A stretch of 64,000 nt of DNA, from the NCBI GenBank assembly GCA_963756525.1, contig CAVWNR010000001.1:1302001-1366000 (forward strand), written 5' to 3'. Every line of letters begins with the position of its first letter. The stretch's first letter is position 1. Under the pieces are notes generated by a model that saw nothing but the letters and a program-made list of their open reading frames with translations, was not told the origin of the DNA and ran no database searches. The stretch is from CAVWNR01 sp963756525 (GTDB taxonomy: Bacteria; Actinomycetota; Actinomycetes; Mycobacteriales; Jatrophihabitantaceae). The translations under genes were made by a program, and so were the position numbers. Of the stretch, positions 1 to 8,773 are shown piece after piece.

Positions 1-144
1 ATCGAGCTGGCGGGCGCGGGCGGCGACCTGCTCGACGGCACGGGCGACGAGCAGCTCCTCATCACCGACGACCGCGACGATGGCAGGGAGATCGCCATCG
101 CTGAGCCGGGCGGGCGCAGCGCTCGAACGGGAAGAGGCAGGCAC
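1..144 (-). CDS. holA: DNA polymerase III subunit delta, N-terminal part (runs off left edge)
   Basis: Only the first 48 codons lie in the window. From a GTG at 144 they encode an N-terminus with the phrase VVGDEELLVARAVEQV, the usual beginning of actinobacterial HolA, the clamp-loader subunit that opens the sliding clamp. Its place directly behind comEC is the common actinobacterial order. The GTG is chosen because it is the only start giving the HolA frame; no strong ribosome binding site is visible. The comEC frame stays open through this whole stretch, so the two reading frames overlap. The rest of the gene is outside the window. Confidence 0.8.
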   Translation of the reverse strand, partial: MPASSRSSAAPARLSDGDLPAIVAVVGDEELLVARAVEQVAARARQLD

Positions 145-2552
145 GGACCCATCGTGGCATGGCAGGCCGTCACCGCCCGGGCGTCTGCGCCCGCGGCCCC
201 GACCACGCTCGACGTTCGACCGCGCGTGACCGCTGACAACCGGCCGGCCCGCGACACGATCGCCACGTCTCCGTCCCGGTCGGTGCGCCGGACAGGCACG
301 CCCAGCCGGCCCAGTTCCCCGAGCAGGACGGGCGACGGATGCCCGTAGTCGTTGTGCGCGCCGACCGAGACCACTCCCACTTGAGCGTGCACGGCGGCGA
401 GGAAGCGCGGATCGGAGTACGCGCTGCCGTGATGCGGAACTTTCAGCACGTCCGCCTGCACGTCTGCGCCCGACGACAGCATGGCCTGCTGCGCCTCGAC
501 TTCGGCATCGCCGGGGAGCAGGATGCGCACGCCTGCCACCGTCGCGCGCACGACCAGCGAGGAGTTGTTGGGATCCGAGCGGGTGCCGCGGAACGCGGCC
601 GCCGGCGCCAGCACGTCCAGCCGGGTGCCGCCGACGCTGAAGGTCTGGCCCACCCGCGCCTGGCCGACCGCCATGCCATGCACGGCCAGCACCTGCTGGA
701 CGATCTCGACGCCCGACTCGGGCTCGGCCAATGGGCCGGTGATCACCGCTGACACGTGCCGGCCGTGGAAGACGCCGCCCAAGCCGCCGACGTGGTCGAG
801 GTGATAGTGCGACAGGACGAGCAGCGCGACGTCCGTGACACCGAGACCACGCAGGCACCGGTCGACGGCGACCGGATCCGGGCCAGCGTCCACGACGATG
901 GCGCTGTGCACACCAGCCGGTAACACCAGGGCGTCGCCTTGTCCCACGTCGCATGCGACGAATACCCAGCCGGTTGCCGGCCAGCCGGGCACGACCGACC
1001 GAAGCGGGATCTGCACCAGCACCACCGCCACGGCACCCGCGGCGAGCATCCGCCGCGCGCTGGACCTTCTCGCCAGCCACGCCACCACTGCGGTGGCCGT
1101 GAGCAGCGACAACCCACCAGCCAGCCCGCCCGGCCAGGGCAGCGTCGCGCCGTGCAACCCGCCGAAGAGGTTGGCATCCCAGACCAGCCAGCGGCACGGC
1201 CATCCGGCGAGCTGCGCGATCAGTGCACCGCCACCGAGCCAAAGCGGCGCGAGCAACGCCGCGCAGAAGCCAAGCAGCGTCGTCGCCGCCACTACGGGCT
1301 CGGCGAGCACGTTCGCCGGGACCGCCACGATGCTCACCCGCGCCGAGATCGCCGCAACCACGGGCGCGGTCACCAGATGCGCGGCAGCCGCGACGGCGAG
1401 CGACTCGGCGACCACGGGAGGCACTCGACGCCGGCGCAGCGCCGCAGCCCACCGGGGCGCGAGCAGCAGCAGGGCGCCGGTGGCCAGCACCGACATCGTG
1501 AATCCCGCATCCGTGGCCAGCTCGGGTCGCCAGAGCAGCAACCCGAGGACCGCGGCGGAGAGCATGGGCAGCGCCGCCCGCTGCCGGCCGGCACCGAGAC
1601 AAAGCAGGGCGATTGCCGCCATCAGCGCCGCCCGCAGCACGCTGGGCGAGGGCCGGCCCACGACCACGAAGCCGGCCAGAGTCAGGGCACCGGCGCCCGC
1701 GCAGACCAGCGGACCGGCGCGCGCCCGACGCAACGCGAGAAGCACCGTACCGGTGACGATCGAACAGTTCGTGCCACTGACCGCGACCAGGTGCGTGAGG
1801 CCAGCGATGCGGAACCGCTCGGCGAGCACCGGGTCGAGCTGGGACGTGTCGCCGTCGATCAGCCCCGGCAGTAGCCCACGGGGCTCGCCCGGGAGTCCCG
1901 CCGCCGCGCGCCGCAGCGAATTGCGGATCGAGCCCGCGGCGCGTTGCCACCATGGCGGCTTCCCGATCAGTGCCGGACCGGATTGGGCGGAAAGCGTCGC
2001 GGTCAGCAGGCCGCCTCCGAGGGGCGGCTGCAGCGCAGCGTCCACGCGAACCCGTTGGCCGGGAAGGATCTCGCTCCACGGCGCCGCCGGGGCCAGGATG
2101 ACCACGTTGCCGCTGGCCCGGATCATCCGCGCGCCCACGCGCAGCGAGGTAACCCGGGCGTCGACGGCAACTCGGGGCGCGCCCGCCGGCCCGTGCGCGC
2201 GCAGCTGCCGCGGATCCGCGGTGACCGTGAGCTCGGCAGTCGTCGCGACCCGCTGCCGAGCGAGCACGGACAACGGCGAGTCGTGCGCGCGGTACAGTCT
2301 GGCCGCGAGAGGCACTAGGGCGAGCGCCACGCAGAACCCGCCCAGTGCGAGAACCGACGCCATCCGACCCAGATGCCGGCCGGTCGCGAGCGTCGCACAT
2401 CCCAGGCCGCCGGCGCCCAGACCCAGCGCCAGCACACGACCCGCCGGCCAGCCGAGCCCGACGCTCACGCCGAGCCATGCCGCAACGGCACCGACAGCGA
2501 GCCGCACGTCGACCTGACCGGCGACGCGCTCGTCAGCCCGCAGCCCGCTCAC
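1..2552 (-). CDS. comEC: ComEC/Rec2-type competence channel with C-terminal metallo-beta-lactamase domain
   Basis: Inner-membrane channel for single-stranded DNA uptake. The GTG at 2552 overlaps the comEA stop (GTGA), so the pair is translationally coupled. The N-terminal half is hydrophobic (first helices in residues 15-75, more in the competence domain), and the C-terminal part is a metallo-beta-lactamase domain with HYHLDH near residue 584 and a later VPHHGSAYSD motif. The domain ends near position 240 (DVAIVSRAG), yet no stop codon occurs in this frame down to base 1. The frame therefore continues through the holA start and leaves the window, so the true C-terminus is not seen. At least 850 codons are open, at the upper end for the family. 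Function in uptake is inferred from family. Confidence 0.85.
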   Translation of the reverse strand, partial: MSGLRADERVAGQVDVRLAVGAVAAWLGVSVGLGWPAGRVLALGLGAGGLGCATLATGRHLGRMASVLALGGFCVALALVPLAARLYRAHDSPLSVLARQRVATTAELTVTADPRQLRAHGPAGAPRVAVDARVTSLRVGARMIRASGNVVILAPAAPWSEILPGQRVRVDAALQPPLGGGLLTATLSAQSGPALIGKPPWWQRAAGSIRNSLRRAAAGLPGEPRGLLPGLIDGDTSQLDPVLAERFRIAGLTHLVAVSGTNCSIVTGTVLLALRRARAGPLVCAGAGALTLAGFVVVGRPSPSVLRAALMAAIALLCLGAGRQRAALPMLSAAVLGLLLWRPELATDAGFTMSVLATGALLLLAPRWAAALRRRRVPPVVAESLAVAAAAHLVTAPVVAAISARVSIVAVPANVLAEPVVAATTLLGFCAALLAPLWLGGGALIAQLAGWPCRWLVWDANLFGGLHGATLPWPGGLAGGLSLLTATAVVAWLARRSSARRMLAAGAVAVVLVQIPLRSVVPGWPATGWVFVACDVGQGDALVLPAGVHSAIVVDAGPDPVAVDRCLRGLGVTDVALLVLSHYHLDHVGGLGGVFHGRHVSAVITGPLAEPESGVEIVQQVLAVHGMAVGQARVGQTFSVGGTRLDVLAPAAAFRGTRSDPNNSSLVVRATVAGVRILLPGDAEVEAQQAMLSSGADVQADVLKVPHHGSAYSDPRFLAAVHAQVGVVSVGAHNDYGHPSPVLLGELGRLGVPVRRTDRDGDVAIVSRAGRLSAVTRGRTSSVVGAAGADARAVTACHATMGPCLPLPVRALRPPGSAMAISLPSSRSSVMRSCSSPVPSSRSPPAPASS

Positions 2553-3478
2553 GTCGTCACCCGCGATCGGAGGGCGGCGAACTTGCTCGGGCCGATGCCG
2601 GAAACCTCCTGGAGCTGGTCGATCGAGTCGAAGCGGCCGTGGGCTGCCCGCCAGTCGAGGATGTGCTGCGCGAGCACCGGCCCGACGCCCGGGAGAGCGT
2701 CGAGTTGTTCCAGCGTTGCGGTGTTCAGGTCGACCGCACCGCCTGCCCCAGTGCTCGATGCCGGCATCGTGGAGGTGCCCGCGACGGCCGGAGTCGGCGA
2801 GACGCCGGGAACACCGACCGCGACCTGCTCACCATCGGTAAGGCGGCGGGCGAGATTGACGCCGCTCAGATCGACGCCCGCAAGTGCGCCGCCGGCAGCG
2901 CGCAGCGCATCGTCGACCCGCGCGGCGCCGCTCAGCCGGTAGACGCCCGGATGCCGGACCTTGCCGACGACATCGACGACGATCGCCGGCATCGACGAGC
3001 TCGGCGGCTGCGCGCGCCCCGGTTGAGTCTGCGTCGCGGCCGGTGAGACATCCGAGCTCGGTGTGATCGTCGACGTGTGTGGCCGGCCCACAAGCAGCCA
3101 CCATCCGGCCACGACGGCCGCGATCGCCGCCGCAACGCCGACCGCAACGGCGCTGCGCCGGCCGGGGTCCAGGCGCACGCCTCGTCGTTCCAGCCGGCCG
3201 AGCCACCCTGCAGCTGCGGTCGGCGACTCGATCGCAGCCATGCGCTGCGATCGGGGAACGCCGACCGGCGGGTCACCAGCCGGGTCGGGCAGGTCGGTCG
3301 CGCCCGGCCACGCCGACCCGGCCGGATCGGCCGGGTCGGCGGCGGCGAGCAGCTCGCGAACCCGCCGCGCCGCTTGCGCTCGCTGGCCGCCCGATTCAGC
3401 GCCGTCACCATCACGCACCGGGCCGACGGTAGGCAGCCGGAGCCACAGTCCGGGCCGCATTACGCAAGATGTGGACAA
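2549..3478 (-). CDS. comEA: ComEA-type DNA-binding competence protein (SLBB + helix-hairpin-helix)
   Basis: Membrane-anchored receptor for incoming double-stranded DNA, partner of ComEC. The product has a basic/proline-rich cytoplasmic head, one transmembrane helix at about residues 109-131, a SLBB-like domain at about 165-225 (VVDVVGKVRHPGVYRL) and two helix-hairpin-helix motifs at the C-terminus (DLNTATLEQLDALPGVGP and VSGIGPSKFAALR). The 309-residue length counts from a TTG at 3478; an ATG at 3460 is an equally possible start, giving 303 residues. The stop overlaps the comEC GTG by four bases. Confidence 0.88.
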   Translation of the reverse strand: MSTSCVMRPGLWLRLPTVGPVRDGDGAESGGQRAQAARRVRELLAAADPADPAGSAWPGATDLPDPAGDPPVGVPRSQRMAAIESPTAAAGWLGRLERRGVRLDPGRRSAVAVGVAAAIAAVVAGWWLLVGRPHTSTITPSSDVSPAATQTQPGRAQPPSSSMPAIVVDVVGKVRHPGVYRLSGAARVDDALRAAGGALAGVDLSGVNLARRLTDGEQVAVGVPGVSPTPAVAGTSTMPASSTGAGGAVDLNTATLEQLDALPGVGPVLAQHILDWRAAHGRFDSIDQLQEVSGIGPSKFAALRSRVTT

Positions 3479-3630
3479 CGCGCCGCGCTGTGGACAGCGA
3501 GATCGAAAATGTCGCCCGGGCCGGTACGGTGCTGCCGGCGCGGACGACCTCTAGCGCGCCGACAGCAGATGAGCGCCGAGGGAGTAGTCGCTGGCCTCCG
3601 GGCCGGCAGTGACCGGACGCAGAGCGGGGC

Positions 3631-4479
3631 TCAGCGCCGGACGACCACGGTCCCGAGCGCCCCGGGCCCGAGGTGTGCCCCCAGCACGGCGCCCAGCTCG
3701 GACGTATACAGCTCGCCGAGCTGGGCGATACCGGCGCGCAGCTGCTCGGCCACCGACTCGGCGCGCTCCGGTGCGGACAGATGATGCACCGCGACATCCG
3801 CCGGGCCGCCGCCTGCCGCAGCGACCGTGAGCTGCACCAGGCGGGCGATGGCCTTGCTCGACGTGCGCACCTTCTCCAGCGGCGTGATGTGGCCGTCCAG
3901 CATGTGCAGCAGTGGCTTCACCGAAAGCGACGTAGCAAGCCGCGCGGCCGCGGTGCCAATCCGCCCGCCACGGCGCAGGTATTCCAGCGTGTCCACGTAG
4001 AAGTAGGTGCGCGTGCTGTCGATCGTCGACACCGCGGCGTGCTGCACGGCGGCCGCCGTTCCGCCGTCTCGGGCCGCACGCGCCGCGGCGAGCACCGCGA
4101 AACCGAGCGCCATCGCGGTCGATCGCGAGTCGACGATCCGCACGACGCCGTAGCCGAAGTCCTGAGCCGCGAGCGCGGCCGATTCCCACGTTCCCGACAG
4201 CGCCGCGGAGAGGTGGACAGAGACGACATGCTCCGCACCGGCATCCAGCGCGGCGCGGTACGCGGCGGCGAACTCGACCGGTGACGGCCGCGAGGTACTG
4301 ACCGACTCCTTGCTCCGCAGGGCTTTGGTCACGTCCTCGGCGGTGACGTCCACGCCGTCGACGCCCAGACGGTCACCGATCGCCACCCGCAGCGGGACGA
4401 TCCGGACGTCGAACTCCTCCGCCAGCCGGGGCGGCAGGAACGCGGTCGAGTCCGTCACGATCGCGACCGGAGCAGGCAT
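3631..4479 (-). CDS. DegV family fatty-acid-binding protein
   Basis: The product is 282 residues, normal for DegV proteins, which bind a long-chain fatty acid between two domains and are linked to fatty-acid kinase in Firmicutes. It shows the N-terminal VTDSTAFLPP motif, the SRPSPVEF segment, the SAALSGTWESA loop and the YLRRGGRI motif near residue 165. It is a single gene between comEA (152 bases downstream) and leuS. The role in this organism is not known; the family call is firm. Confidence 0.9.
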   Translation of the reverse strand: MPAPVAIVTDSTAFLPPRLAEEFDVRIVPLRVAIGDRLGVDGVDVTAEDVTKALRSKESVSTSRPSPVEFAAAYRAALDAGAEHVVSVHLSAALSGTWESAALAAQDFGYGVVRIVDSRSTAMALGFAVLAAARAARDGGTAAAVQHAAVSTIDSTRTYFYVDTLEYLRRGGRIGTAAARLATSLSVKPLLHMLDGHITPLEKVRTSSKAIARLVQLTVAAAGGGPADVAVHHLSAPERAESVAEQLRAGIAQLGELYTSELGAVLGAHLGPGALGTVVVRR

Positions 4480-4522
4480 GGCGCGAACTCTAGCCGGGCG
4501 CCCAGCCCGCCCGATTCCAGCA

Positions 4523-4571
4523 GTTGATGTTGGACTTGTGGCTGGTATTCGACCACAAGTCCAACATCAAC
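4523..4571. terminator. Perfect 19-bp inverted repeat downstream of leuS
   Basis: Two perfect 19-base arms (4523-4541 and 4553-4571) flank an 11-base loop. It lies 20 bases past the leuS stop and 43 bases before the degV start, so as RNA it would form a very stable hairpin at the end of the leuS transcript. There is no clear U-tract. It is clearly less GC-rich than its surroundings and shares an ATGTTG core with the palindromes at 33444 and 39447. A terminator or mRNA-end hairpin is inferred. Confidence 0.6.
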
Positions 4572-4590
4572 AAAGAGAGAAAGGCGCCGG

Positions 4591-7407
4591 TCACACCACG
4601 AGGTTGACCAGCCTGCCGGGCACCGTGACGACGCGCTTGGTCTCCCGACCGTCCAGCGCCGCGATCACCCGGTCGTCCGCGCGCGCGGCGGCCTCGAGCG
4701 CGGCAGCCTCCGAGCCGGCGGGTACCGAGAGCACGGCACGCAGCTTGCCGTTCACCTGCACCGGGACGTCGATCATGTCGTCGACCAGCAGGGCCGGATC
4801 GGCCACCGGAAACACCTGCCAGGCAAGGGACTTTTCGTGGCCCAGCCGGGCCCATAGCTCTTCGGCGGCGTGCGGCGCCAGGGGAGCCAGCATCAGCACC
4901 AGCGGCTCGGCCAGGGCCCGCGGCACTCCGCCGGCCGGATACGCCTGGGTCAGCGCATTGTTCAGCTCGGTGATCCGGGCGATCGACGTGTTGAACCGCA
5001 GTGACTCGAAACCCTCACGGACGGCGTGAATCGTCTTGTGCAGCAGGCGATTCAGCTCGTCGGGCACGGAGCCGTCGACGACGTGCGCCACGCCGGTCTG
5101 CTCGTCGACCACGGTGCGCCACACGCGCTGCAGCAGCCGGTAGGAGCCGACGACCGCCTTGGTGTCCCACGGCCGGTCCTGCTCCAGCGGCCCGGTGAAC
5201 ATCTCGAACAGCCGCAGGGTATCCGCCCCATAGGTGGCGTACATCTCGTCCGGCGTCGTCACGTTCTTCAGCGACTTGCCCATCTTCCCGTACTCGCGGG
5301 TGACCGGCTCGCCGCGCCAGACATACCCGTCCGGCGTCTCCTCCACCTCAGCCGCCGGGGCGTACGCGCCGCGCGCGTCGGTGTAGGCGTACGCCTGCAC
5401 GTAGCCCTGGTTGACCAGCCGGTGGAACGGCTCCTGGCTGCAGATGTAACCCAGGTCGTAGAGCACCTTGTGCCAGAACCGCGCGTAGAGCAGGTGCAGC
5501 ACGGCATGCTCGACACCGCCCACGTACAGGTCGACGCCACCCATCGGCCGGCCCGCGCGCGGGCCCATCCAGTACCGCTCGATCTCCGGGTCCACCAGCT
5601 GCGACTCGTTGGTCGGGTCCAGGTAGCGCAGCTCGTACCAGCAGGAACCGGCCCAGTTGGGCATTGTGTCGGTCTCCCGCCGGTACGGCCGCGGCCCGTC
5701 GCCGAGATCCAGCGTGACGTTCACCCAGTCGGTGAGCCGACCCAGCGGCGGCTCGGGCTCGGAGTCGGCGTCCTCCGGCGGGAACGACTTCGGGGCGAAC
5801 TCGTGCGTGTCGGGCAGCTCCAGCGGCAGCATCGAGTCCGGCAGCGGGATCGGCAAGCCGGTCTCGTCGTAGACGATCGGGAACGGCTCGCCCCAGTAGC
5901 GCTGCCGGGAGAACAGCCAGTCGCGCAGGCGATACGTCGTGGCGCCACGCCCTGCACCGTGCTCCTCGAGCCAGGCGATGATCCGCGCCTTCGCCTCGTC
6001 GACGCCCATCCCGTCCAGGAGCCCGGAATTGATCGCGGGCCCCTCGCCGGTGAACGCCTTACCGGCAAAGCCCTCCGGCGGAGCCACGGTGCGCACGATC
6101 GGCAAACCGTAGACCTCGGCGAACTCCCAGTCCCGCTCGTCCTGGCCAGGTACGGCCATGATCGCTCCCGTGCCGTACCCCATCAGCACGTAGTCGGCGA
6201 TGAAGATCGGCAGCTGCGCGCCGTTCGCCGGGTTCGTCGCGAACGACCCGGTGAACACGCCGGTCTTGTCCTTCTCCCGGTCGACCTCGAGCTTGACCGC
6301 CGCCTGGGCGCGGTAGGCACGCACGGCCTCGGCCGGCGTCGCGCGACCACCCGTCCAATCCGGCTTGGTGCCTTCCGGCCACGACTCGGCCGTCAGCCTG
6401 TCGACCAGCGGGTGCTCGGGCGCCAGCACCATGTAGGTCGCGCCGAAGACGGTGTCCGGCCGGGTCGTGAAGACCTCGATCGATCCTTGCGGGCAAGGAA
6501 ATTCGATGTGCGCCCCGGTCGATCGGCCGATCCAGTTGCGCTGCATGGTGCGCACTTTCTCCGGCCAGTCGATCAGATCCAGGTCGTCGACGAGCCGGTC
6601 GGCGTACGCGGTGATGCGCATCATCCACTGCGCCAACGGCTTCTTGAACACCGGGAAGTTGCCGCGCTCGCTGCGCCCCTCGCTGGTGACCTCCTCGTTC
6701 GCCAGCACGGTGCCCAGGCCGGGACACCAGTTGACCGTCGACTCGGCACGGTAGGCCAGCCGGTAGTCGTCGATGACCTTCCGCCGCTCGACGTCGGTTA
6801 GTTCTCCCCACGGCCGGTCGGAGTCGCGCGCGCCCGCCTCGAACTCGGCGATCAGCTCCTCGATCGGGCGGGCCCGGCCGGCCGCCACGTCGTACCAGGA
6901 GTTGAAGATCTGCAGGAAGATCCACTGCGTCCAGCGGTAGTACGACGGGTCGGTGGTCGCGAAGGAACGGCGCCGGTCATGGCCGAGCCCCATCCGGCGC
7001 AGCTGCCGCCGGAACACCTCGATATTGGCGTACGTCGTCGACGCCGGGTGCGCGCCGGTCTCGACCGCGTGCTGTTCGGCGGGTAGGCCGAATGCGTCGA
7101 ATCCCATGGTGTGCAGGACGTTCTTGCCGCTCATCCGCAGGTAGCGGGCGAACACGTCGGTGCCGATGAAGCCGAGCGGATGACCGACGTGCAGACCGGC
7201 GCCGGACGGGTACGGGAACATGTCCATGACGAAGACGTGCTCGCGGTCGGCGACGGACTCGAACCCGGCACTGAGCGGGCCGGTCGGGTTGGGCACGTCG
7301 AACGTCCCTTCGGCCTCCCAGCGGTCCTGCCAGCGTCGCTCGATCTCGTCGGCCAGCGCCGCGGTGTAACGAAACGGCGGCACGTCCTCGGTGCTGGTCA
7401 TCTGCAT
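4591..7407 (-). CDS. leuS: Leucyl-tRNA synthetase
   Basis: Class I synthetase of 938 residues charging tRNA-Leu. The HIGH motif appears as HVGH in SGAGLHVGHPLGF near residue 77, the editing (CP1) insertion follows with the TTRPDTVFG motif, and the KMSKS loop appears as GKMGKSLKN in the last third. The ATG at 7407 (MQM...) has a good GAGCAGGAG-type site just upstream; the ATG at 7401 is the alternative. Upstream lies a Leu-codon leader peptide and a terminator hairpin (7435-7529), so expression is probably set by leucine attenuation. A 19-bp palindrome follows the gene. Confidence 0.97.
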   Translation of the reverse strand: MQMTSTEDVPPFRYTAALADEIERRWQDRWEAEGTFDVPNPTGPLSAGFESVADREHVFVMDMFPYPSGAGLHVGHPLGFIGTDVFARYLRMSGKNVLHTMGFDAFGLPAEQHAVETGAHPASTTYANIEVFRRQLRRMGLGHDRRRSFATTDPSYYRWTQWIFLQIFNSWYDVAAGRARPIEELIAEFEAGARDSDRPWGELTDVERRKVIDDYRLAYRAESTVNWCPGLGTVLANEEVTSEGRSERGNFPVFKKPLAQWMMRITAYADRLVDDLDLIDWPEKVRTMQRNWIGRSTGAHIEFPCPQGSIEVFTTRPDTVFGATYMVLAPEHPLVDRLTAESWPEGTKPDWTGGRATPAEAVRAYRAQAAVKLEVDREKDKTGVFTGSFATNPANGAQLPIFIADYVLMGYGTGAIMAVPGQDERDWEFAEVYGLPIVRTVAPPEGFAGKAFTGEGPAINSGLLDGMGVDEAKARIIAWLEEHGAGRGATTYRLRDWLFSRQRYWGEPFPIVYDETGLPIPLPDSMLPLELPDTHEFAPKSFPPEDADSEPEPPLGRLTDWVNVTLDLGDGPRPYRRETDTMPNWAGSCWYELRYLDPTNESQLVDPEIERYWMGPRAGRPMGGVDLYVGGVEHAVLHLLYARFWHKVLYDLGYICSQEPFHRLVNQGYVQAYAYTDARGAYAPAAEVEETPDGYVWRGEPVTREYGKMGKSLKNVTTPDEMYATYGADTLRLFEMFTGPLEQDRPWDTKAVVGSYRLLQRVWRTVVDEQTGVAHVVDGSVPDELNRLLHKTIHAVREGFESLRFNTSIARITELNNALTQAYPAGGVPRALAEPLVLMLAPLAPHAAEELWARLGHEKSLAWQVFPVADPALLVDDMIDVPVQVNGKLRAVLSVPAGSEAAALEAAARADDRVIAALDGRETKRVVTVPGRLVNLVV

Positions 7408-7434
7408 CTCCTGCTCGGGTGCCGGACAAACGAA

Positions 7435-7464
7435 GAGCCTCTGACCCGAAACGGGCAGAGGCTC
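7435..7464 (-). terminator. Attenuator hairpin in the leuS leader
   Basis: On the minus strand the arms 7464-7456 and 7443-7435 pair perfectly over nine bases, extended by four inner GC pairs across one bulged base, and the hairpin is followed by the T-rich stretch TTCGTTTGT. It sits between the leader peptide and the leuS start, the place expected for a transcription attenuator. Confidence 0.8.
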
Positions 7465-7498
7465 GGCCGCGCTGAGCTTGTGGAGTGTCAGCGCGGCC
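7465..7498 (-). promoter_or_regulatory. Leader hairpin covering the leader-peptide stop codon
   Basis: A perfect 11-bp stem (7488-7498 with 7465-7475, GGCCGCGCTGA pairing with TCAGCGCGGCC) directly precedes the terminator hairpin. The TGA stop of the leader peptide is part of the 5' arm, as in classical amino-acid attenuators, where ribosome position decides which stems form. The competing antiterminator pairing is not obvious by eye (only a short GCTC/GAGC pairing was found). Confidence 0.65.
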
Positions 7499-7529
7499 AG
7501 GTAAGGAGCAGACGGCGGGCGGGGTTCAC
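7488..7529 (-). CDS. Leader peptide VNPARRLLLTWPR with three consecutive Leu codons
   Basis: A 13-codon ORF begins at GTG 7529 and ends in TGA at 7488. It contains three different leucine codons in a row, CTG CTC CTT, ten codons or fewer before the stop. It stands directly upstream of two hairpins and leuS. A TATCAT -10 element ends six bases before the GTG, so the transcript is probably leaderless. Ribosome stalling at the Leu codons under leucyl-tRNA shortage would favour read-through into leuS. The peptide itself is not expected to have a function. Confidence 0.75.
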   Translation of the reverse strand: MNPARRLLLTWPR

Positions 7530-7535
7530 GCCGTC

Positions 7536-7541
7536 ATGATA
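7536..7541 (-). promoter_or_regulatory. Probable -10 element (TATCAT) of the leuS transcript
   Basis: TATCAT on the minus strand matches the actinobacterial -10 pattern TANNNT and is six bases from the leader-peptide GTG, which would place transcription start on or next to that G. No clear -35 hexamer was found. Confidence 0.5.
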
Positions 7542-7667
7542 GCCGTATCGGGTGCGCGCCCCGCGCCCGCTGTCCGTCGCCACCGGGCGCGGGGGCACCT
7601 GCTGCCACAGTAGAACTGGTCAGCTGACCAATCAAAGACCGGCGCGCCGAGGGTGCGCGACATCACA

Positions 7668-8318
7668 TCACGCCTGCGAGTCCGGCGTGTCCTCCTCGAG
7701 CCGGGGGATGACCGGTCCGGGCGGCCCGGCGTTGTGCGCCCGCAGCTGCCAGCGCACCTCATGCCGGAGCTCCGACCAGTGGCAATTCGCCAGCGGGCCG
7801 AGCACGTGCGGCTCCTGTGGCAGGCCTAGCAGCGCTGAGCAGAGCGCCATCGCTGTCGCACTGTGCGTGACCAGCACGGCCAGATCAAGTTCGGCGAGGT
7901 CGTCGAAGACCGCTACCGCCCGCGCCGCCACCTGCTCGCGCGTCTCACCACCCCGCCGACTGACGTCACGTCCGGCCAGCCAGTCGGCATACTCGTCGGG
8001 GTAGCGGCGCGCGACCTCGTCACGGGTGAGCCCCTCCCAATGGCCGAGCGAGCGTTCCCGCAGCCGGGGCTCGGCCGTCACCGGCAACCCGGTCAGCTCC
8101 GACAGCGGCGCCGCCGTCTGCATCGCCCGGCGCGCATCCGAGGAGACGATCACCGCGGGCCGCAGCGCGGCGATCAGCGCGGCGACCTCGTAGGCCTGCG
8201 CACGGCCGACGTCGTCCAGAGGCGGGTCGGCCTGGCCCTGGTAGCGGCGCTGCGCGTTCCACTCGGTGCGGCCGTGGCGCAGCAGCAAGACGCGCCGGCG
8301 GTTCGGCGCCGAGCTCAT
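7668..8318 (-). CDS. Histidine phosphatase (phosphoglycerate mutase-like)
   Basis: A 216-residue protein of the histidine phosphatase superfamily. The LLLRHGRTEWN motif with the phosphoacceptor His lies at about residues 10-20 and the second catalytic His is in LVTHSATAM near residue 165. ATG 8318 overlaps the rsfS stop (ATGA). In M. tuberculosis the equivalent gene next to rsfS (Rv2419c, as I recall) is glucosyl-3-phosphoglycerate phosphatase GpgP, so that activity is a reasonable guess, but the substrate cannot be read from the sequence. Confidence 0.85.
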   Translation of the reverse strand: MSSAPNRRRVLLLRHGRTEWNAQRRYQGQADPPLDDVGRAQAYEVAALIAALRPAVIVSSDARRAMQTAAPLSELTGLPVTAEPRLRERSLGHWEGLTRDEVARRYPDEYADWLAGRDVSRRGGETREQVAARAVAVFDDLAELDLAVLVTHSATAMALCSALLGLPQEPHVLGPLANCHWSELRHEVRWQLRAHNAGPPGPVIPRLEEDTPDSQA

Positions 8319-8686
8319 GCCGGCGCGCCGTCCGAGACGAACGGGATGGTCGGGCAGTCCCGCCACAACCGCTCGAGCGCATAGAAGGTGCGCTCTTCGG
8401 GATGCTGGACGTGCACGACGATGTCGGCATAGTCGAGCAGCACCCACCGGCCCTCGCGGCGCCCCTCGCGGCGCAGCGGCTTGACGCCGGCATGGCGCAG
8501 CTTCTCCTCGACCTCGTCGACGATCGCCTCGACCTGGCGCTCGTTGTTGCCCGTCACGATCACGAACACGTCGGTGAGCGCGAGGCGTTCGCTGACGTCG
8601 ATGAGCACGATGTCGGTGGCGAGCTTGTCCGCCGCGGCGCTCGCCGCCACGACGGCGAGTTCCCGGGCGGTCTCGGTTGCGCTCAC
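8315..8686 (-). CDS. rsfS: Ribosome silencing factor RsfS
   Basis: RsfS binds ribosomal protein uL14 and blocks subunit joining when nutrients are short. The 123-residue product starts at GTG 8686 (VSATETARELAVVAA) and contains the family core VLIDVSERLALTDVFVIVTG and the segment GRWVLLDYADIVVHV, ending in YALERLWRDCP. It overlaps the following phosphatase by ATGA and stands 161 bases behind nadD, the usual actinobacterial nadD-rsfS-phosphatase order. Confidence 0.93.
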   Translation of the reverse strand: MSATETARELAVVAASAAADKLATDIVLIDVSERLALTDVFVIVTGNNERQVEAIVDEVEEKLRHAGVKPLRREGRREGRWVLLDYADIVVHVQHPEERTFYALERLWRDCPTIPFVSDGAPA

Positions 8687-8773
8687 GACGCTGCAGCCTA
8701 GCCCGACCCGACGATAGGCGCCGCCGCGCATGCATCGAACGGAAATAGCACACCGGGCGAGTTGCTCGGTGCG

